Shown here piece after piece: positions 1-9,104 of a stretch of DNA of 64,000 nt. The position numbers and the translations under genes were made by a program. Source of the DNA: Aliiroseovarius sp. GTDB taxonomy: Bacteria > Pseudomonadota > Alphaproteobacteria > Rhodobacterales > Rhodobacteraceae. The stretch covers positions 27,142 through 91,141 of the forward strand of contig NZ_JASBTN010000038.1 in assembly GCF_030148435.1 (NCBI RefSeq), in the 5' to 3' direction. Numbering within the stretch: the first letter of the stretch is position 1; each line of letters begins with the position of its first letter. Below the pieces are notes generated by a model, which was not told the origin of the DNA, searched no databases, and worked only from the letters and a program-made list of their open reading frames with translations.

Positions 1-1116
1 GTCATCGGCGCGGCGGCGGCCGCCGCCGAGTTCGACAACGGCCAGCCCGATCTCGCGTGTGGCGATGCTGGCCACCTGGCCCGATCCGGGGGCGGCCACG
101 GAGCGGATCAGCTTGGCTCTGGGCAGGTAGCGGTCGTGGTTCTCGACGAAATCCGCGGGGCCGCCCAACCCGGCGACCATCCGGCCAAAGACCTCCGCCG
201 CGTGGCCGGTTTCAAGCGCCAGGGTCACGGCCTTCAGACCGGTTTCGCGGTCGGGCGCGATGCCGGAGGTCACGAGCATCTCGGCACAGAGCGCGAGCGT
301 GACCTGCTGCAGCCGTGCGTCGCGCCGGGCACCGGTCAGAAATTCAACCGCGTTCATGACCTCGACCGCATTGCCCGCCGCCGAGGCCAGCGGCTGGTTC
401 ATGTCGGTGATCAGCGCGTGGCAGGGCAGGCCGGCGGCCCGGGCCACACCGGTGATGGAGCCCGCAAGTTCCGCCGCCCGGACGGGATTGTCCATGAAGG
501 CGCCATTGCCGCATTTCACGTCCATCACCAGGCTGCCCAGCCCTGCGGCCAGTTTCTTCGACAGGATCGAGGCCGTGATCAGCGGCACGCTTTCCACCGT
601 CGCGGTCACGTCGCGAATGCCATAAAACCGCTTGTCGGCCGGGGCCAGGTTGCCGGTCTGGCCGATCACCGCGCAGCCGACCTCGCGCACCACCTTGCGG
701 AAGAGGGTGTTGTCGGGCTGGCTGGTATAACCCGGGATGCTGTCCATCTTGTCCAGCGTGCCGCCCGTGTGGCCCAGCCCCCGACCGGAAATCATCGGTA
801 CGTAGCCCCCGCAGGCCGCCACGATGGGCGCGAGCATCAGGCTGACATTGTCGCCAACCCCGCCTGTGGAATGCTTGTCCACTGCCGGGCCTGGCAGGTC
901 GGACCAGTCGAAAACATCCCCTGAGTCGCGCATCGCCAGGGTCAAGGCGGCGGCCTCGTCCCGCGCCATGCCGCGCCAGAGCACCGCCATCGCAAAGGCA
1001 GCCACCTGACCCTCGCTTGCTTCGCCCGAGGAAATGCCTGCCACCATTTCGGCAATCTCGTCTTGTGACAGGCTTTCCCCGTCCCGTTTCCTGCGAATGA
1101 TCTCGGCATAGAGCAT
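1..1116 (-). CDS. deoA: Thymidine phosphorylase (partial, C-terminus beyond the window)
   Basis: Cytosolic pyrimidine-nucleoside phosphorylase that splits thymidine with phosphate into thymine and deoxyribose-1-phosphate. The frame opens at ATG 1116 with AAAGGA eight bases upstream and stays open to base 1, giving 372 residues of an expected ~435. The N-terminus ([20 protein letters not shown]) is typical. A phosphate-binding [12 protein letters not shown] stretch lies near residue 82 and the family signature [15 protein letters not shown] near residue 110. It is divergent from the DUF1643 gene. The missing end explains why no closed frame is seen. Family assignment is firm; the thymidine rather than general pyrimidine label is by similarity of the motifs. 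Confidence 0.93.
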   Translation of the reverse strand, partial: MLYAEIIRRKRDGESLSQDEIAEMVAGISSGEASEGQVAAFAMAVLWRGMARDEAAALTLAMRDSGDVFDWSDLPGPAVDKHSTGGVGDNVSLMLAPIVAACGGYVPMISGRGLGHTGGTLDKMDSIPGYTSQPDNTLFRKVVREVGCAVIGQTGNLAPADKRFYGIRDVTATVESVPLITASILSKKLAAGLGSLVMDVKCGNGAFMDNPVRAAELAGSITGVARAAGLPCHALITDMNQPLASAAGNAVEVMNAVEFLTGARRDARLQQVTLALCAEMLVTSGIAPDRETGLKAVTLALETGHAAEVFGRMVAGLGGPADFVENHDRYLPRAKLIRSVAAPGSGQVASIATREIGLAVVELGGGRRRADD

Positions 1117-1208
1117 GGCATGTCCTTTCGTGGAAGGAACACTTTTGACCTTTTGGACAAGGACTGCAACCCCTTGCCAATTCCGATCCACCCGGCGACA
1201 AACCGGGC

Positions 1209-1715
1209 ATGATCACGCGCAGGTTTCAAAAGGACGATGCGGCGTCGCAGGCCCGGTACTCCGACTGCGAACGGTATCGCTATGACCTGACCCGGGTCTG
1301 GGATCCGGCCGGGCGGCGGCTGCTGTATGTGATGCTGAACCCGTCCAAGGCGACCGAGGTGGCGAATGATCCCACCATCGAACGCTGCGAGCGCCGGGCC
1401 CGCGCGCTGGGCTATGGCGGGTTTCGGGCGACCAATATCTTTGCCTGGCGCGAGACCGACCCGGCCCTGCTGAAACAGGCGGTCGCGCCGGTGGGGCCAC
1501 AGAACGATGCGGTTATCCTGGAAGGGGCGGCCTGGGCGGATACGGTGCTCTGCGCCTGGGGCGCCCATGGCGACCACCTGGAGCGTGGCCGCGCGGTCGA
1601 GGCGCTGCTGCGTGGCACGGGTCAGCCGCTGGTGCAACTGGGGCTGACCAAGGCCGGCCACCCGCGCCATCCGCTCTATATCGGCTACGCGACACGACCA
1701 GAGCCATGGGGTTGA
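1209..1715 (+). CDS. DUF1643 domain-containing protein
   Basis: 168-residue soluble protein of the DUF1643 family, whose function is unknown. The characteristic opening after a short basic N-terminus is visible: [10 protein letters not shown], then [20 protein letters not shown] with the conserved N-P-S-x-A, and a C-terminal half with [14 protein letters not shown]. No signal peptide or membrane segment is present. It starts 92 bases from the divergent deoA start and ends about 110 bases before the convergent RTX-like gene. Nothing in the neighbourhood suggests a specific role. Confidence 0.85.
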   Translation: MITRRFQKDDAASQARYSDCERYRYDLTRVWDPAGRRLLYVMLNPSKATEVANDPTIERCERRARALGYGGFRATNIFAWRETDPALLKQAVAPVGPQNDAVILEGAAWADTVLCAWGAHGDHLERGRAVEALLRGTGQPLVQLGLTKAGHPRHPLYIGYATRPEPWG

Positions 1716-1780
1716 AAGTCCCCGGCCGGCGGGGCGCTCCCGCCCGCCGTGCCCCTGCCGGGGCGCCTTCGGTAGGGCGT

Positions 1781-1802
1781 GGCCCGCCCTGCGGGCGGGT
1801 CC
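1781..1802. terminator. Hairpin between convergent genes
   Basis: GGCCCGCCC and GGGCGGGTCC pair around a TGC loop with one bulged base, in the 108-base gap between two convergent genes. A GC-rich stem suits a shared transcription end, but no T-run follows on either strand, so intrinsic termination is unproven. Confidence 0.4.
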
Positions 1803-1823
1803 GGGACCAGGTCTTACCCGATC

Positions 1824-3260
1824 CTACCGGAACACGTTTTCCTGCACCGAGACATAGACATCCGAGGCGCTGGCATCCGGCATGCCTTCGAGCATGGCGA
1901 CCAGTTGGCCGTTCACCCAAACCTCGCCATGCGCACCATCCTCTGACGGGTGCACGTCGAGAATTATATCGCCATTGGTGGTGTCCGGATTAAGCTCGAC
2001 GCGCAGGAAATCCTCGCCGGGAACGAAATCCGTGACCGCCGCGTATTCCGCAACCTCGTCATCGGCATAGAGCCAGAACGTGTCGTTCCCCGCACCGCCG
2101 GTGGCCGTGTCATGCCGGTCCATGACAAGCGTATCATTGCCGTCGCCGCCGTCCAGCAGATCCGCGTCGCCGTCCAGATGCCAGTCGAAAGCGTGGCGCT
2201 CCGCGCCGTTCTCCTCTGCGGCCAATCCGTTGTGGTCGATCACGTCATTACCCTGGCCACCCGACAGGGTGTCGGCCCCGTCGCCTCCGCTAATGTCGTC
2301 ATCTCCGGCCCCGCCATCGATCACGTCATCGTCGCTTTCATCCGAATCGGCCACATGCACGCCGCCCTTGAGGATTTCATCCCCGTCGCCGCCCTGAATC
2401 ACGTCATCCCCGGCGCCACCGTCCAGGTAGGAATCGCTCCCCCCGCCGGTCAGAATGTCCACGCCCGCCCCGCCAAAGGCCGCCGTGGTGCCGTCGCCCA
2501 GGGTGATCTGGTCGTTGCCCACGCCGCCGAAAGCATATCCCGCCGTGTCCCCGGTGGTGATCTGGTCATCGCCGGCACCGCCATCGACCACGTTCAACTC
2601 GCCCGGGGTTTCGATCAGCGGAGTGCCGTCCCACAGGTCCAGTTCGCCTTCGCCGGTGTCCGGGTCGCCGTCATCTTCGGCCGTGATCAGGTCATCGCGC
2701 TCGGTCCCCTCGGTATCCACCGTGTCGTCCAGCAAGCGTTCGAAATCATCCAGCCCCGCCACCGCATCGCCGTCGCGCTGGATCGCGTCCTCGACCAGGG
2801 TGCCATCCACCGGCAGCCCTTCATCGGGCTCGTCGATCGGGTCGAGCACCATTGCGGGCTCGACCGGGTCGGCCGGGTCGGGCTCCTCCTCGTCAGGGTC
2901 GGTCGGGGTCAGCACCTCGTCGGGATCTACAGGAGGATCACCCGGGCTGCCGGGGGCTGGCGGTTCCTCGTGCTGCCCGTCCGTCGGGGTCAGCACGGTG
3001 TTGTCCGGATCCCCGGGGGCATCCGATTGGCGTGCGCCCTCCGGGAATTCCGAGACCGGTGCGACCGGACCGCCGGGCCCGCCCGCACCCTCCAGAAGGT
3101 CGAGCATATTACCCGTGTCCTCAGTCGGTGGCGGATCGGCAGCATCATCGGCACCGGTATCTGCCCCGGCGTCGGGACCGGCGTCATCCGCGTCATCGCC
3201 AAACAGGTCCGTCATGAATAGCAGGGGCAACAGCCCCAGAAGAAGCAAGCCGTACAGCAT
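1824..3260 (-). CDS. Membrane-anchored RTX-like calcium-binding protein
   Basis: 478 residues from ATG 3260 (AAGGTG upstream; a GTG three codons earlier is also possible). Residues 1-16 form one hydrophobic segment with no obvious cleavage site, so it looks like an N-terminal anchor. Residues ~20-200 are very acidic and proline-rich with DEVLTPTDPDEEE-like stretches. From ~220 to ~390 come hemolysin-type nonapeptides such as DGGAGDDQI, GGAGDDVI, GGDGADTL and GGQGNDVI, which in this family bind calcium and fold outside the cytosol. The last ~90 residues (FVPGEDFLRVEL onward) resemble the C-terminal part of many roseobacter RTX proteins. No protease, lipase or adenylate-cyclase domain is present and no type I secretion genes are adjacent. 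Function unknown. Confidence 0.85.
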   Translation of the reverse strand: MLYGLLLLGLLPLLFMTDLFGDDADDAGPDAGADTGADDAADPPPTEDTGNMLDLLEGAGGPGGPVAPVSEFPEGARQSDAPGDPDNTVLTPTDGQHEEPPAPGSPGDPPVDPDEVLTPTDPDEEEPDPADPVEPAMVLDPIDEPDEGLPVDGTLVEDAIQRDGDAVAGLDDFERLLDDTVDTEGTERDDLITAEDDGDPDTGEGELDLWDGTPLIETPGELNVVDGGAGDDQITTGDTAGYAFGGVGNDQITLGDGTTAAFGGAGVDILTGGGSDSYLDGGAGDDVIQGGDGDEILKGGVHVADSDESDDDVIDGGAGDDDISGGDGADTLSGGQGNDVIDHNGLAAEENGAERHAFDWHLDGDADLLDGGDGNDTLVMDRHDTATGGAGNDTFWLYADDEVAEYAAVTDFVPGEDFLRVELNPDTTNGDIILDVHPSEDGAHGEVWVNGQLVAMLEGMPDASASDVYVSVQENVFR

Positions 3261-3389
3261 GGCACCCACCTTGTAACACCCAAATCCACGGCTTAGGATG
3301 TTACCCGAGGCGGCAACCTTTCCCGAATGTATTCTGGGAAAAATTCAATGTTAACAAAGGGTTTTAAAATCCTTAACGGGGGGGGAGAC

Positions 3390-3689
3390 ATGCGCCGCGG
3401 CAGTGAACCGGAACGGGCCACCCCCGATCTGACCGCCGAGGTGCGCGCGCTGCGCGACGAGGTGGCGCAGATGAACGCGCATCGTTTCATCCGCCTGCAT
3501 GACAGCCTGTGGAAGCTCGGGCTGTTCCAGCTCTATCGCGGTCTGGCCTTTGGGCTGGGTTCGGTGCTGGGCGCGACGCTGCTGGTGGCCATCGTGATCC
3601 GATTGCTGGGGTCGATCGACTTCATCCCGGTGCTGGGGGACTGGGCGCAGCAGATTATCGACTACCTGAACGCAGCCGCGACCCAATAG
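3390..3689 (+). CDS. DUF5665 family small membrane protein
   Basis: 99 residues from ATG 3390. This start is preferred over the in-frame ATG at 3327 because an eight-G tract (3378-3385) followed by AGAC gives a ribosome-binding site just before it. The N-terminal half is predicted helical (LTAEVRALRDEVAQMNAHRF). One membrane segment covers roughly residues 50-75 (GLAFGLGSVLGATLLVAIVI), followed by IDFIPVLGDWAQQIIDYL. This is the DUF5665 layout; the family's role is unknown. Its 3' end overlaps a possible small antisense gene. Confidence 0.8.
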   Translation: MRRGSEPERATPDLTAEVRALRDEVAQMNAHRFIRLHDSLWKLGLFQLYRGLAFGLGSVLGATLLVAIVIRLLGSIDFIPVLGDWAQQIIDYLNAAATQ

Positions 3690-3835
3690 GACCACAACCC
3701 CGGCCGGGCGATTGCATCCCTGGCAATCGACGCGTCGTGCCTGCCCGCGACCTTGTCGCCATAGAGAAGCAGGCGGTGGCCAGCATCGTCCAGCACGGAA
3801 GATTTGGAGGCATCCGCACCGGGATCATGGATCAT
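3662..3835 (-). CDS. Possible 57-residue hypothetical protein
   Basis: A 57-codon frame that starts at ATG 3835 with a perfect AAGGAG nine bases upstream and ends at TAG 3662, overlapping the DUF5665 gene tail by 28 bases in the convergent direction. The product (MIHDPGADASKSSVLDDAGH, ending WSYWVAAAFR) has no membrane segment and I do not recognise a family. The strong Shine-Dalgarno site is the only real support. It could be a chance frame in GC-rich DNA. Confidence 0.35.
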   Translation of the reverse strand: MIHDPGADASKSSVLDDAGHRLLLYGDKVAGRHDASIARDAIARPGLWSYWVAAAFR

Positions 3836-4515
3836 GGGCAGGGTCTCCTTCGCGGGGTTGAACGTGCTGATTTCAGGTGATAAATCCGATTTGGAGGCCG
3901 TAACAGCGGGGCCCGCGACCGTGAAATCCGGAGATGCGCGCAGCTTGCGGCGGGGTGCCGTCGGGCGTGACCGTCGGATCGTGAGATGCATGCGCCTGAT
4001 CAGCCCGGGCGCGGGCGGCGGGGCTGCTCTGCCGAACTGCACCTTGCGTCCGGGCAGGTGTCGGGACGGGAGCGTCTGGAGTCGCCGCATCAAGGGGGAT
4101 CCAGCCATCCGCCAGGTTCCTGTCGGCGCGCGCGGTTCCGGGTTCCGTTGCGGCGCCATCAGGGGCAGTTTTCGATCCGGGCCGGGTATCAGAGCCCCTT
4201 GCCGTCCGGCGGGTCTTGCACGACCGTTTTCAAGGCCACATCGACGCACATGGCGTTCAGCCCGAACCCAAGCGCCAACCTGCCGAACCGTGGCAACCGG
4301 CCTGCCATCAGCTGTTCCCCAAATCCCGGATGCGGGGCTTGCCAAACTGCTAACAACCGGAGGGTATCCGCCGAAACGTCCGGGAACGGATCGAGTTTTC
4401 GGCAAGACTGAATCAAATACGCGCAACAGGGAGGGTGGATGCCAGCCCGTTTTGCGCCGACCCCCCCCGTGGCCGGGCAGCCCCACAGGGACCGCGCACC
4501 ACCTGTCGAATCCCT
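3836..4515. other. Long spacer without a convincing gene
   Basis: Between the possible small gene and the rpsO promoter there are about 680 bases with open frames on both strands, none showing a recognisable family, a good start site and plausible composition together. The frames are rich in Arg, Pro, Gly and Ser, as chance frames in GC-rich DNA are. I looked for tmRNA, RNase P and tRNA signatures and saw none. It may hold a small RNA or a decayed gene, but the sequence alone shows neither. Confidence 0.5.
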
Positions 4516-4544
4516 TTGCTTTCTTCCGAAAACTACCCTATACG
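4516..4544 (+). promoter_or_regulatory. Sigma-70-type promoter of rpsO
   Basis: TTGCTT at 4516-4521, a 17-base spacer, and TATACG at 4539-4544. Transcription would begin near 4551 and give a leader of about 94 bases before the rpsO start. A long leader is compatible with S15 autoregulation as known in E. coli, but I did not identify a pseudoknot. Confidence 0.65.
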
Positions 4545-4644
4545 CGCCCATCCGCCGGATTCCCCAGGGCTCCGGTGGCCTCCATGGACCTGGCTGGACG
4601 ACATCCCGGCCTGCGCCCGAAACTCTAACCGTAAGGAGACCCCG

Positions 4645-4914
4645 ATGTCGATCACTGTTGAAGAAAAAACCCGCCTGATCAAGGAATTCGGCGCCAAGGA
4701 CGGCGACACCGGTTCGCCCGAAGTTCAGGTTGCCATCCTGTCGTCGCGCATCGCGACCCTGACCGAGCACTTCAAGACCCACAAGAAGGACAACCACGGC
4801 CGCCGTGGCCTTCTGAAGATGGTTGCCCAGCGCCGCAAGCTGCTGGACTACGTGAAGCGCAAGGACGAGGCCCGTTACCAGGACCTGATCAAGCGTCTGG
4901 GCCTGCGTCGCTAA
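4645..4914 (+). CDS. rpsO: 30S ribosomal protein S15
   Basis: 89-residue S15, a primary 16S rRNA-binding protein of the small-subunit platform. The sequence is canonical: [50 protein letters not shown] and a basic C-terminus. AAGGAG lies eight bases before ATG 4645. Upstream in-frame codons exist but are not part of the protein. It has its own promoter and a strong terminator. In many bacteria rpsO and pnp are adjacent and cotranscribed; here yceI on the other strand separates them. Confidence 0.98.
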   Translation: MSITVEEKTRLIKEFGAKDGDTGSPEVQVAILSSRIATLTEHFKTHKKDNHGRRGLLKMVAQRRKLLDYVKRKDEARYQDLIKRLGLRR

Positions 4915-4990
4915 CCGGATCGAACCTGTTTCGATCATCGGTGGAGCGGGTTCACAGACCCGCGGACCGACGCATCCCATCCGACTGGAA

Positions 4991-5022
4991 AGGCCGCTGC
5001 CCCGCGCAGCGGCCTTTTTTTC
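4991..5022 (+). terminator. Rho-independent terminator of rpsO
   Basis: AGGCCGCTGC and GCAGCGGCCT form a perfect 10-bp stem around CCCGC, followed directly by a run of T residues. It lies 77 bases after the rpsO stop and would separate rpsO from the opposing yceI. Confidence 0.92.
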
Positions 5023-5040
5023 TACCGTGGATGGGGCGGT

Positions 5041-5613
5041 TCAGTTGTCGGCACTGTCGAGTCGCACCAGGATGTTCAGACGGATTTCTTCCTGAAGCAG
5101 ATTTCGCAGGCCGGTGATGCCGAAGTCACTGCGCTGCACCACGCCTGTCACATGCACGGACAGGCGAGACAGATCACCCGGGTCTGTGCCGCGCTGGCGG
5201 AAGATCTGCGCCTCCAGGCGCACGGGCCGTGTCACACCGCGGATCGTCAGGTCTCCGTTAAGGGGCGTCGACGTTCGGCTGATCCGCAATTCCCGGCTTT
5301 CGAATGACATTTCCGGAAACCGGTCGGTGTCCAGCATGTCCCGGCCGCGAATGACCTGTCCGGCAAGCGGCAGGCTGGTGCGGACCCTGGCGGCCCCCAC
5401 CCGAACACGGATCTGGCTGTCGCTGCCGCGTTCGAAATCCAGCAGCACCTCGGCTTCGAGGATCGGGAAGCTGCCGGAAATCTCCTCTTTTGCGGTCTGC
5501 ACCACGAACCCCGCCCGCGACCTGTCACGATCCAGCACATACCGGACCGGCTCTGCGCGGATGGGCGTGGGCCAGATCAATATGAGCAACATGAGGCTGA
5601 ACAAGGGTCTCAT
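5041..5613 (-). CDS. YceI family periplasmic protein
   Basis: 190 residues. A signal peptide (MRPLFSLMLLILIWPTPIRA, cleavage probably after Ala20) leads into a YceI-type lipocalin-like barrel that in characterised members holds an isoprenoid or other amphipathic ligand in the periplasm. Visible hallmarks are YVLDRDRSRAGFVV, the AARVRTSLPLAGQVIRGRDM region, FPEMSFESREL and LTIRGVTRPVRLEA. The start has only a weak ribosome site. It is divergent from pnp (254 bases apart) and convergent with rpsO. Ligand unknown. Confidence 0.88.
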   Translation of the reverse strand: MRPLFSLMLLILIWPTPIRAEPVRYVLDRDRSRAGFVVQTAKEEISGSFPILEAEVLLDFERGSDSQIRVRVGAARVRTSLPLAGQVIRGRDMLDTDRFPEMSFESRELRISRTSTPLNGDLTIRGVTRPVRLEAQIFRQRGTDPGDLSRLSVHVTGVVQRSDFGITGLRNLLQEEIRLNILVRLDSADN

Positions 5614-5820
5614 GGGGCAAGCCTACGGTGAAACGGGCCCCCGACCAACACACGTCCGGTCGCGCCCGTGCGACGCCCGGTTCTGCGGCAGCCCCACGTT
5701 TTCGCTTTATAAGGGCGTGAAAATCCTGTATGGCCCGGCCATCTGAGACGTGGTGCCCGGACCCCGGCACCGTGAAAAGGATATAAGAGGGGTCGGCGGC
5801 AATGGGGCCGCCATGACAAC

Positions 5821-5851
5821 GGGAGACGCGGGAGGGCCCGCGAGTGCTCCC
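5821..5851 (+). promoter_or_regulatory. Stem-loop in the pnp leader
   Basis: CGCGGG (5827-5832) pairs with CCCGCG (5837-5842) around AGGG, and GGGAG (5821-5825) pairs with CTCCC (5847-5851) outside a small internal loop. It sits 16 bases upstream of the pnp start. In E. coli a leader stem is cut by RNase III and then used by PNPase to repress its own mRNA; a similar use here is inference from position and structure. Confidence 0.55.
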
Positions 5852-5867
5852 AACTAGGATACGACAC

Positions 5868-8015
5868 ATGTTCAACGTGACTACGAAATCCATGCAGTGG
5901 GGCGAAGAGACGCTCACGCTGGAAACGGGCAAGGTTGCCCGCCAGGCCGACGGTTCGGTCATCGCCACCCTGGGCGAGACCTCCGTGATGGCCAACGTGA
6001 CCTTCGCCAAGGAACAGAAGCCCGGTCAGGACTTCTTCCCGCTGACGGTTCACTACAACGAGAAATATTATGCCGCCGGCAAGATCCCCGGTGGTTTCGT
6101 CAAGCGCGAAGCGCGTCCGACCGAGAAAGAGACGCTGACCTCGCGCCTGATCGACCGTCCGATCCGCCCGCTGTTCGTGCCCGGCTTCAAGAATGAAGTG
6201 CTGGTGATCTGCACCGTTCTGTCGCACGACCTGGTCAACGACCCGGACATCGTCGCGATGATCGCCGCCTCGGCTGCGCTGACCCTGTCGGGTGCGCCGT
6301 TCATGGGCCCGATCGCCGGTGCCCGCGTGGGTTACGAGGATGGCGAATACATCCTGAACCCGACCTGCGACGACATGCACATGCTGCGCAACAACCCGGA
6401 CCAGCGTCTGGACCTGGTCGTGGCCGGCACCAAAGACGCCGTGATGATGGTGGAATCGGAAGCCTACGAGCTGTCCGAGGCAGAAATGCTGGGCGCCGTG
6501 AACTTCGCGCATGAGCAGATCCAGCCGGTCATCGACCTGATCATCTCGCTGGCCGAAGAAGCCGCGAACGATCCGTTCGACTTCCAGCCTGCCGACTACA
6601 GCGAGCTGTACGCCGCCGTGAAAGCCGCTGGCGAGGACAAGATCCGTGCCGCCTATGGCAACACCGACAAGCAGGAACGTGTGGCTGCCATTGCCGCCGC
6701 GCGCGAGGAAATCGTGGCTGGCCTGAGCGAAGAGCAGCAGGGCGACGTGAACCTGGGTTCGGCGCTGAAGAAGCTGGAAAGCTCGGTTGTGCGCGGTGAC
6801 GTGGTCAAGACCGGCAAGCGGATCGATGGCCGTGCGCTGGACACCGTGCGTCCGATCGTGTCCGAGGTCGGCATCCTGCCCCGTACCCACGGTTCGGCCT
6901 TGTTTACGCGTGGCGAGACACAGGGCATGGTCGTGACCACCCTGGGCACCGGCGACGACGAGCAGATGATCGACGCGCTGACCGGCACCTACAAGTCGAA
7001 CTTCATGCTGCACTACAACTTCCCGCCCTACTCGGTCGGCGAAGTGGGTCGCTTCGGCTTTACCGGTCGTCGTGAAATCGGCCACGGCAAGCTGGCCTGG
7101 CGTGCGCTGCAGGCGGTTCTGCCCTCGGCCACCGATTTCCCCTATACCATCCGCGTCGTGTCCGAGATCACCGAATCGAACGGCTCGTCCTCGATGGCGT
7201 CGGTCTGTGGTGGCTCGCTGTCGATGATGGATGCCGCCGTGCCGCTGAAAGCCCCGGTGGCTGGCGTGGCCATGGGCCTGATCCTGGAAGATGACGGCTC
7301 CTACGCGGTTCTGACCGACATCCTGGGTGACGAAGACCACCTGGGCGACATGGACTTCAAGGTGGCGGGCACCGAAAACGGCATCACCTCGCTGCAGATG
7401 GACATCAAGGTTGCGGGCATCACCCCCGAGATCATGGAGAAAGCCCTGGCCCAGGCCAAGGACGGCCGGATGCACATCCTGGGTGAAATGAACAAGGCGC
7501 TGTCGGCTGGCCGCTCCGAGTTCTCGGCCCACGCTCCGCGCATCGAGACCATGACTGTGCCCACCGACAAGATCCGCGAAGTGATCGGCTCGGGTGGCAA
7601 GGTCATCCGCGAGATCGTGGAAGTCTCCGGCGCCAAGGTCGATATCAACGACGACGGCGTGATCAAGATCGCCTCGCCGAACAATGACTCGATCCAGAAG
7701 GCCTATGACATGATCCACGCGATCGTGGCCGAGCCGGAAGAAGGCGCGATCTACAACGGCAAGGTCGTGAAGATCGTCGACTTCGGCGCCTTCGTGAACT
7801 TCTTCGGCAAGCGCGACGGCCTCGTGCACGTCAGCCAGATCGAAAACCGCCGCCTGAACCATCCTTCGGACGTTCTGAAGGAAGGTCAGGACGTGAAGGT
7901 CAAGCTGCTGGGCTTCGACGATCGCGGCAAGGTTCGCCTGTCGATGAAGGTCGTCGACCAGGAGACCGGCGAAGAGATCGTTCCCGAGAAGAAGAAGAAA
8001 GACGAAGACGCATAA
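5868..8015 (+). CDS. pnp: Polyribonucleotide nucleotidyltransferase (PNPase)
   Basis: 715 residues, full length for PNPase, the phosphate-dependent 3'-to-5' exoribonuclease that acts as a trimer in RNA decay. Two RNase PH-like halves (roughly 1-220 and 320-550) flank an all-helical linker. A KH domain around 560-620 contains [13 protein letters not shown], and an S1 domain around 625-700 starts [17 protein letters not shown]. The ATG at 5868 is chosen because AGGA precedes it and the product begins MFNVTTKS as in relatives; an upstream in-frame codon at 5844 lies inside the leader hairpin. The tail is lysine- and acid-rich. Confidence 0.98.
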   Translation: MFNVTTKSMQWGEETLTLETGKVARQADGSVIATLGETSVMANVTFAKEQKPGQDFFPLTVHYNEKYYAAGKIPGGFVKREARPTEKETLTSRLIDRPIRPLFVPGFKNEVLVICTVLSHDLVNDPDIVAMIAASAALTLSGAPFMGPIAGARVGYEDGEYILNPTCDDMHMLRNNPDQRLDLVVAGTKDAVMMVESEAYELSEAEMLGAVNFAHEQIQPVIDLIISLAEEAANDPFDFQPADYSELYAAVKAAGEDKIRAAYGNTDKQERVAAIAAAREEIVAGLSEEQQGDVNLGSALKKLESSVVRGDVVKTGKRIDGRALDTVRPIVSEVGILPRTHGSALFTRGETQGMVVTTLGTGDDEQMIDALTGTYKSNFMLHYNFPPYSVGEVGRFGFTGRREIGHGKLAWRALQAVLPSATDFPYTIRVVSEITESNGSSSMASVCGGSLSMMDAAVPLKAPVAGVAMGLILEDDGSYAVLTDILGDEDHLGDMDFKVAGTENGITSLQMDIKVAGITPEIMEKALAQAKDGRMHILGEMNKALSAGRSEFSAHAPRIETMTVPTDKIREVIGSGGKVIREIVEVSGAKVDINDDGVIKIASPNNDSIQKAYDMIHAIVAEPEEGAIYNGKVVKIVDFGAFVNFFGKRDGLVHVSQIENRRLNHPSDVLKEGQDVKVKLLGFDDRGKVRLSMKVVDQETGEEIVPEKKKKDEDA

Positions 8016-8106
8016 GGTTCGGCCTTGCCGAACCTGCACCCGGCCAAGGTCGGGTGCGTGTTTTCCGACTGAAGAAAGCCCCGGTGGAAACGCCGGGGCT
8101 TTTTCT
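8016..8106 (+). terminator. pnp 3' hairpin and terminator
   Basis: A first hairpin (AGGTTCGGC / GCCGAACCT around CTT) follows the stop at once. A second stem, AGCCCCGG (8077-8084) with CCGGGGCT (8093-8100), is followed by TTTTC and is a good intrinsic terminator. The first stem may protect the mRNA end. Confidence 0.85.
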
Positions 8107-8173
8107 TTGCGCGGCCAAACAGAGCGGCTGCGCCGCGCTTGATGTGTTGGATTGAGGGGCGCTGCCCCTCAAA

Positions 8174-8195
8174 CGCCCCGGGATATTTGTGGAAG
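8174..8195 (+). repeat. Partial copy of the GGGATATTT intergenic repeat
   Basis: CGCCCCGGGATATTTGTGG resembles the core of longer copies near 16.5 kb and 40.2 kb (GCCTCCGGCGGGGATATTT), but lacks the downstream GGCAAGATAAA part. It lies just after the end of the phosphatase gene. Confidence 0.5.
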
Positions 8196-8197
8196 GG

Positions 8198-8935
8198 TCA
8201 GCCACGCAGGACCGGCTGGCGTCCTTCATGGGTCAGCAGCCACGCCTCGCGCTCTTCGATCACCACCGCCGACAGCGCCTTGCCATGGCCCGCACCGGTG
8301 TCGATGTTCAGGCGGTTTCCATAGTGGGTGACTTCCTTCACCGGCGTGTGGCCGTGGATGATCAGGGGGCCGTGGTCTGACCTATCCTGATGAAACTCCT
8401 TGCGGATCCAGGTGAGGTCGTCCTCGGTCTGGTCCTTGAGCGGCACGCCCGGGCGAATGCCCGCGTGCACGAAACACAGCTCGCCCATGCGGTGCATGGC
8501 GGGCAGGTCGTCCAGGTATCGGCGGTGGATCGGTGGCACTTTGGTGAGAGCTTCCGCGTGGAGCTGGTAGGTGCGGATGCCCTCTGGCACGGTGATACCG
8601 TAGCTGCCCAGGGTTTCCACCCCGCCAATACGTGGATGGCACCAGTAGTGGTCCATCAGAAGCTGCGGGTCGAGTTGCGGTGTGTCGCGCAGGAACAGGG
8701 CGGCCATGCGGTCGTGGTTGCCCTTCAGCACCACCCAGTTTTCGCCGCGCACCTGGCCGTCGAGCAGGTACTGGATCACCCCCCGCGAGTCCGGTCCGCG
8801 GTCGACCAGGTCGCCCACATGGACGATGGGCGCGTCCATGTCACCGCAGCGCGCACGATCCTCGGCGATCAGCGCGTGGGCCTGTTCCAGCTTGCCGAGA
8901 TGTCCGTGAATGTCTCCGATCGCATAGGCGCGCAT
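8198..8935 (-). CDS. Metallophosphoesterase, serine/threonine phosphatase-like
   Basis: 245-residue cytosolic calcineurin-like phosphoesterase. The dimetal motifs are intact and in order: GDIHG (residues 7-11), GDLVDRG (~41-47), GNHD (~72-75), a single His in the FVHAG region and GHTPV near 193. The small bacterial PPP-type proteins with this pattern include PrpA/PrpE-like phosphatases and Ap4A hydrolases; the sequence does not decide between protein and dinucleotide substrates. GGAGGG-like bases lie just upstream of the start. It is a lone gene convergent with pnp. Confidence 0.88.
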   Translation of the reverse strand: MRAYAIGDIHGHLGKLEQAHALIAEDRARCGDMDAPIVHVGDLVDRGPDSRGVIQYLLDGQVRGENWVVLKGNHDRMAALFLRDTPQLDPQLLMDHYWCHPRIGGVETLGSYGITVPEGIRTYQLHAEALTKVPPIHRRYLDDLPAMHRMGELCFVHAGIRPGVPLKDQTEDDLTWIRKEFHQDRSDHGPLIIHGHTPVKEVTHYGNRLNIDTGAGHGKALSAVVIEEREAWLLTHEGRQPVLRG

Positions 8936-9104
8936 GGGCCCTCCTGTCCTGCGGGCACCCTAACCGGCTGGGGAAAAAAGGAAAGCCCCGGCGTTTCAGG
9001 GGCGCGTTTTGCGGGGTGGGGCACGGATTTCCCACGGCTTCGACCCGGACGGGCAAAATGGCGGGACGTCTGGCTGACCACCGGGGTCTTCAATGCCCTG
9101 TTGA

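Noticed and set aside
3804..4628. 274-codon frame across the spacer before rpsO
   Set aside because: Arg/Pro/Gly/Ser-rich, no ribosome site at its start, and it overlaps the rpsO promoter. An opposing frame of equal length covers the same DNA, which is typical of chance.
4435..4914. N-terminally extended S15
   Set aside because: The extension crosses the promoter and the AAGGAG site. Canonical S15 begins at 4645.
5610..8039. 809-codon open frame opposite pnp
   Set aside because: It mirrors the pnp coding frame, is rich in His, Arg, Gly and Ala, and has no recognisable family. Long antisense frames are common opposite highly biased GC-rich genes.
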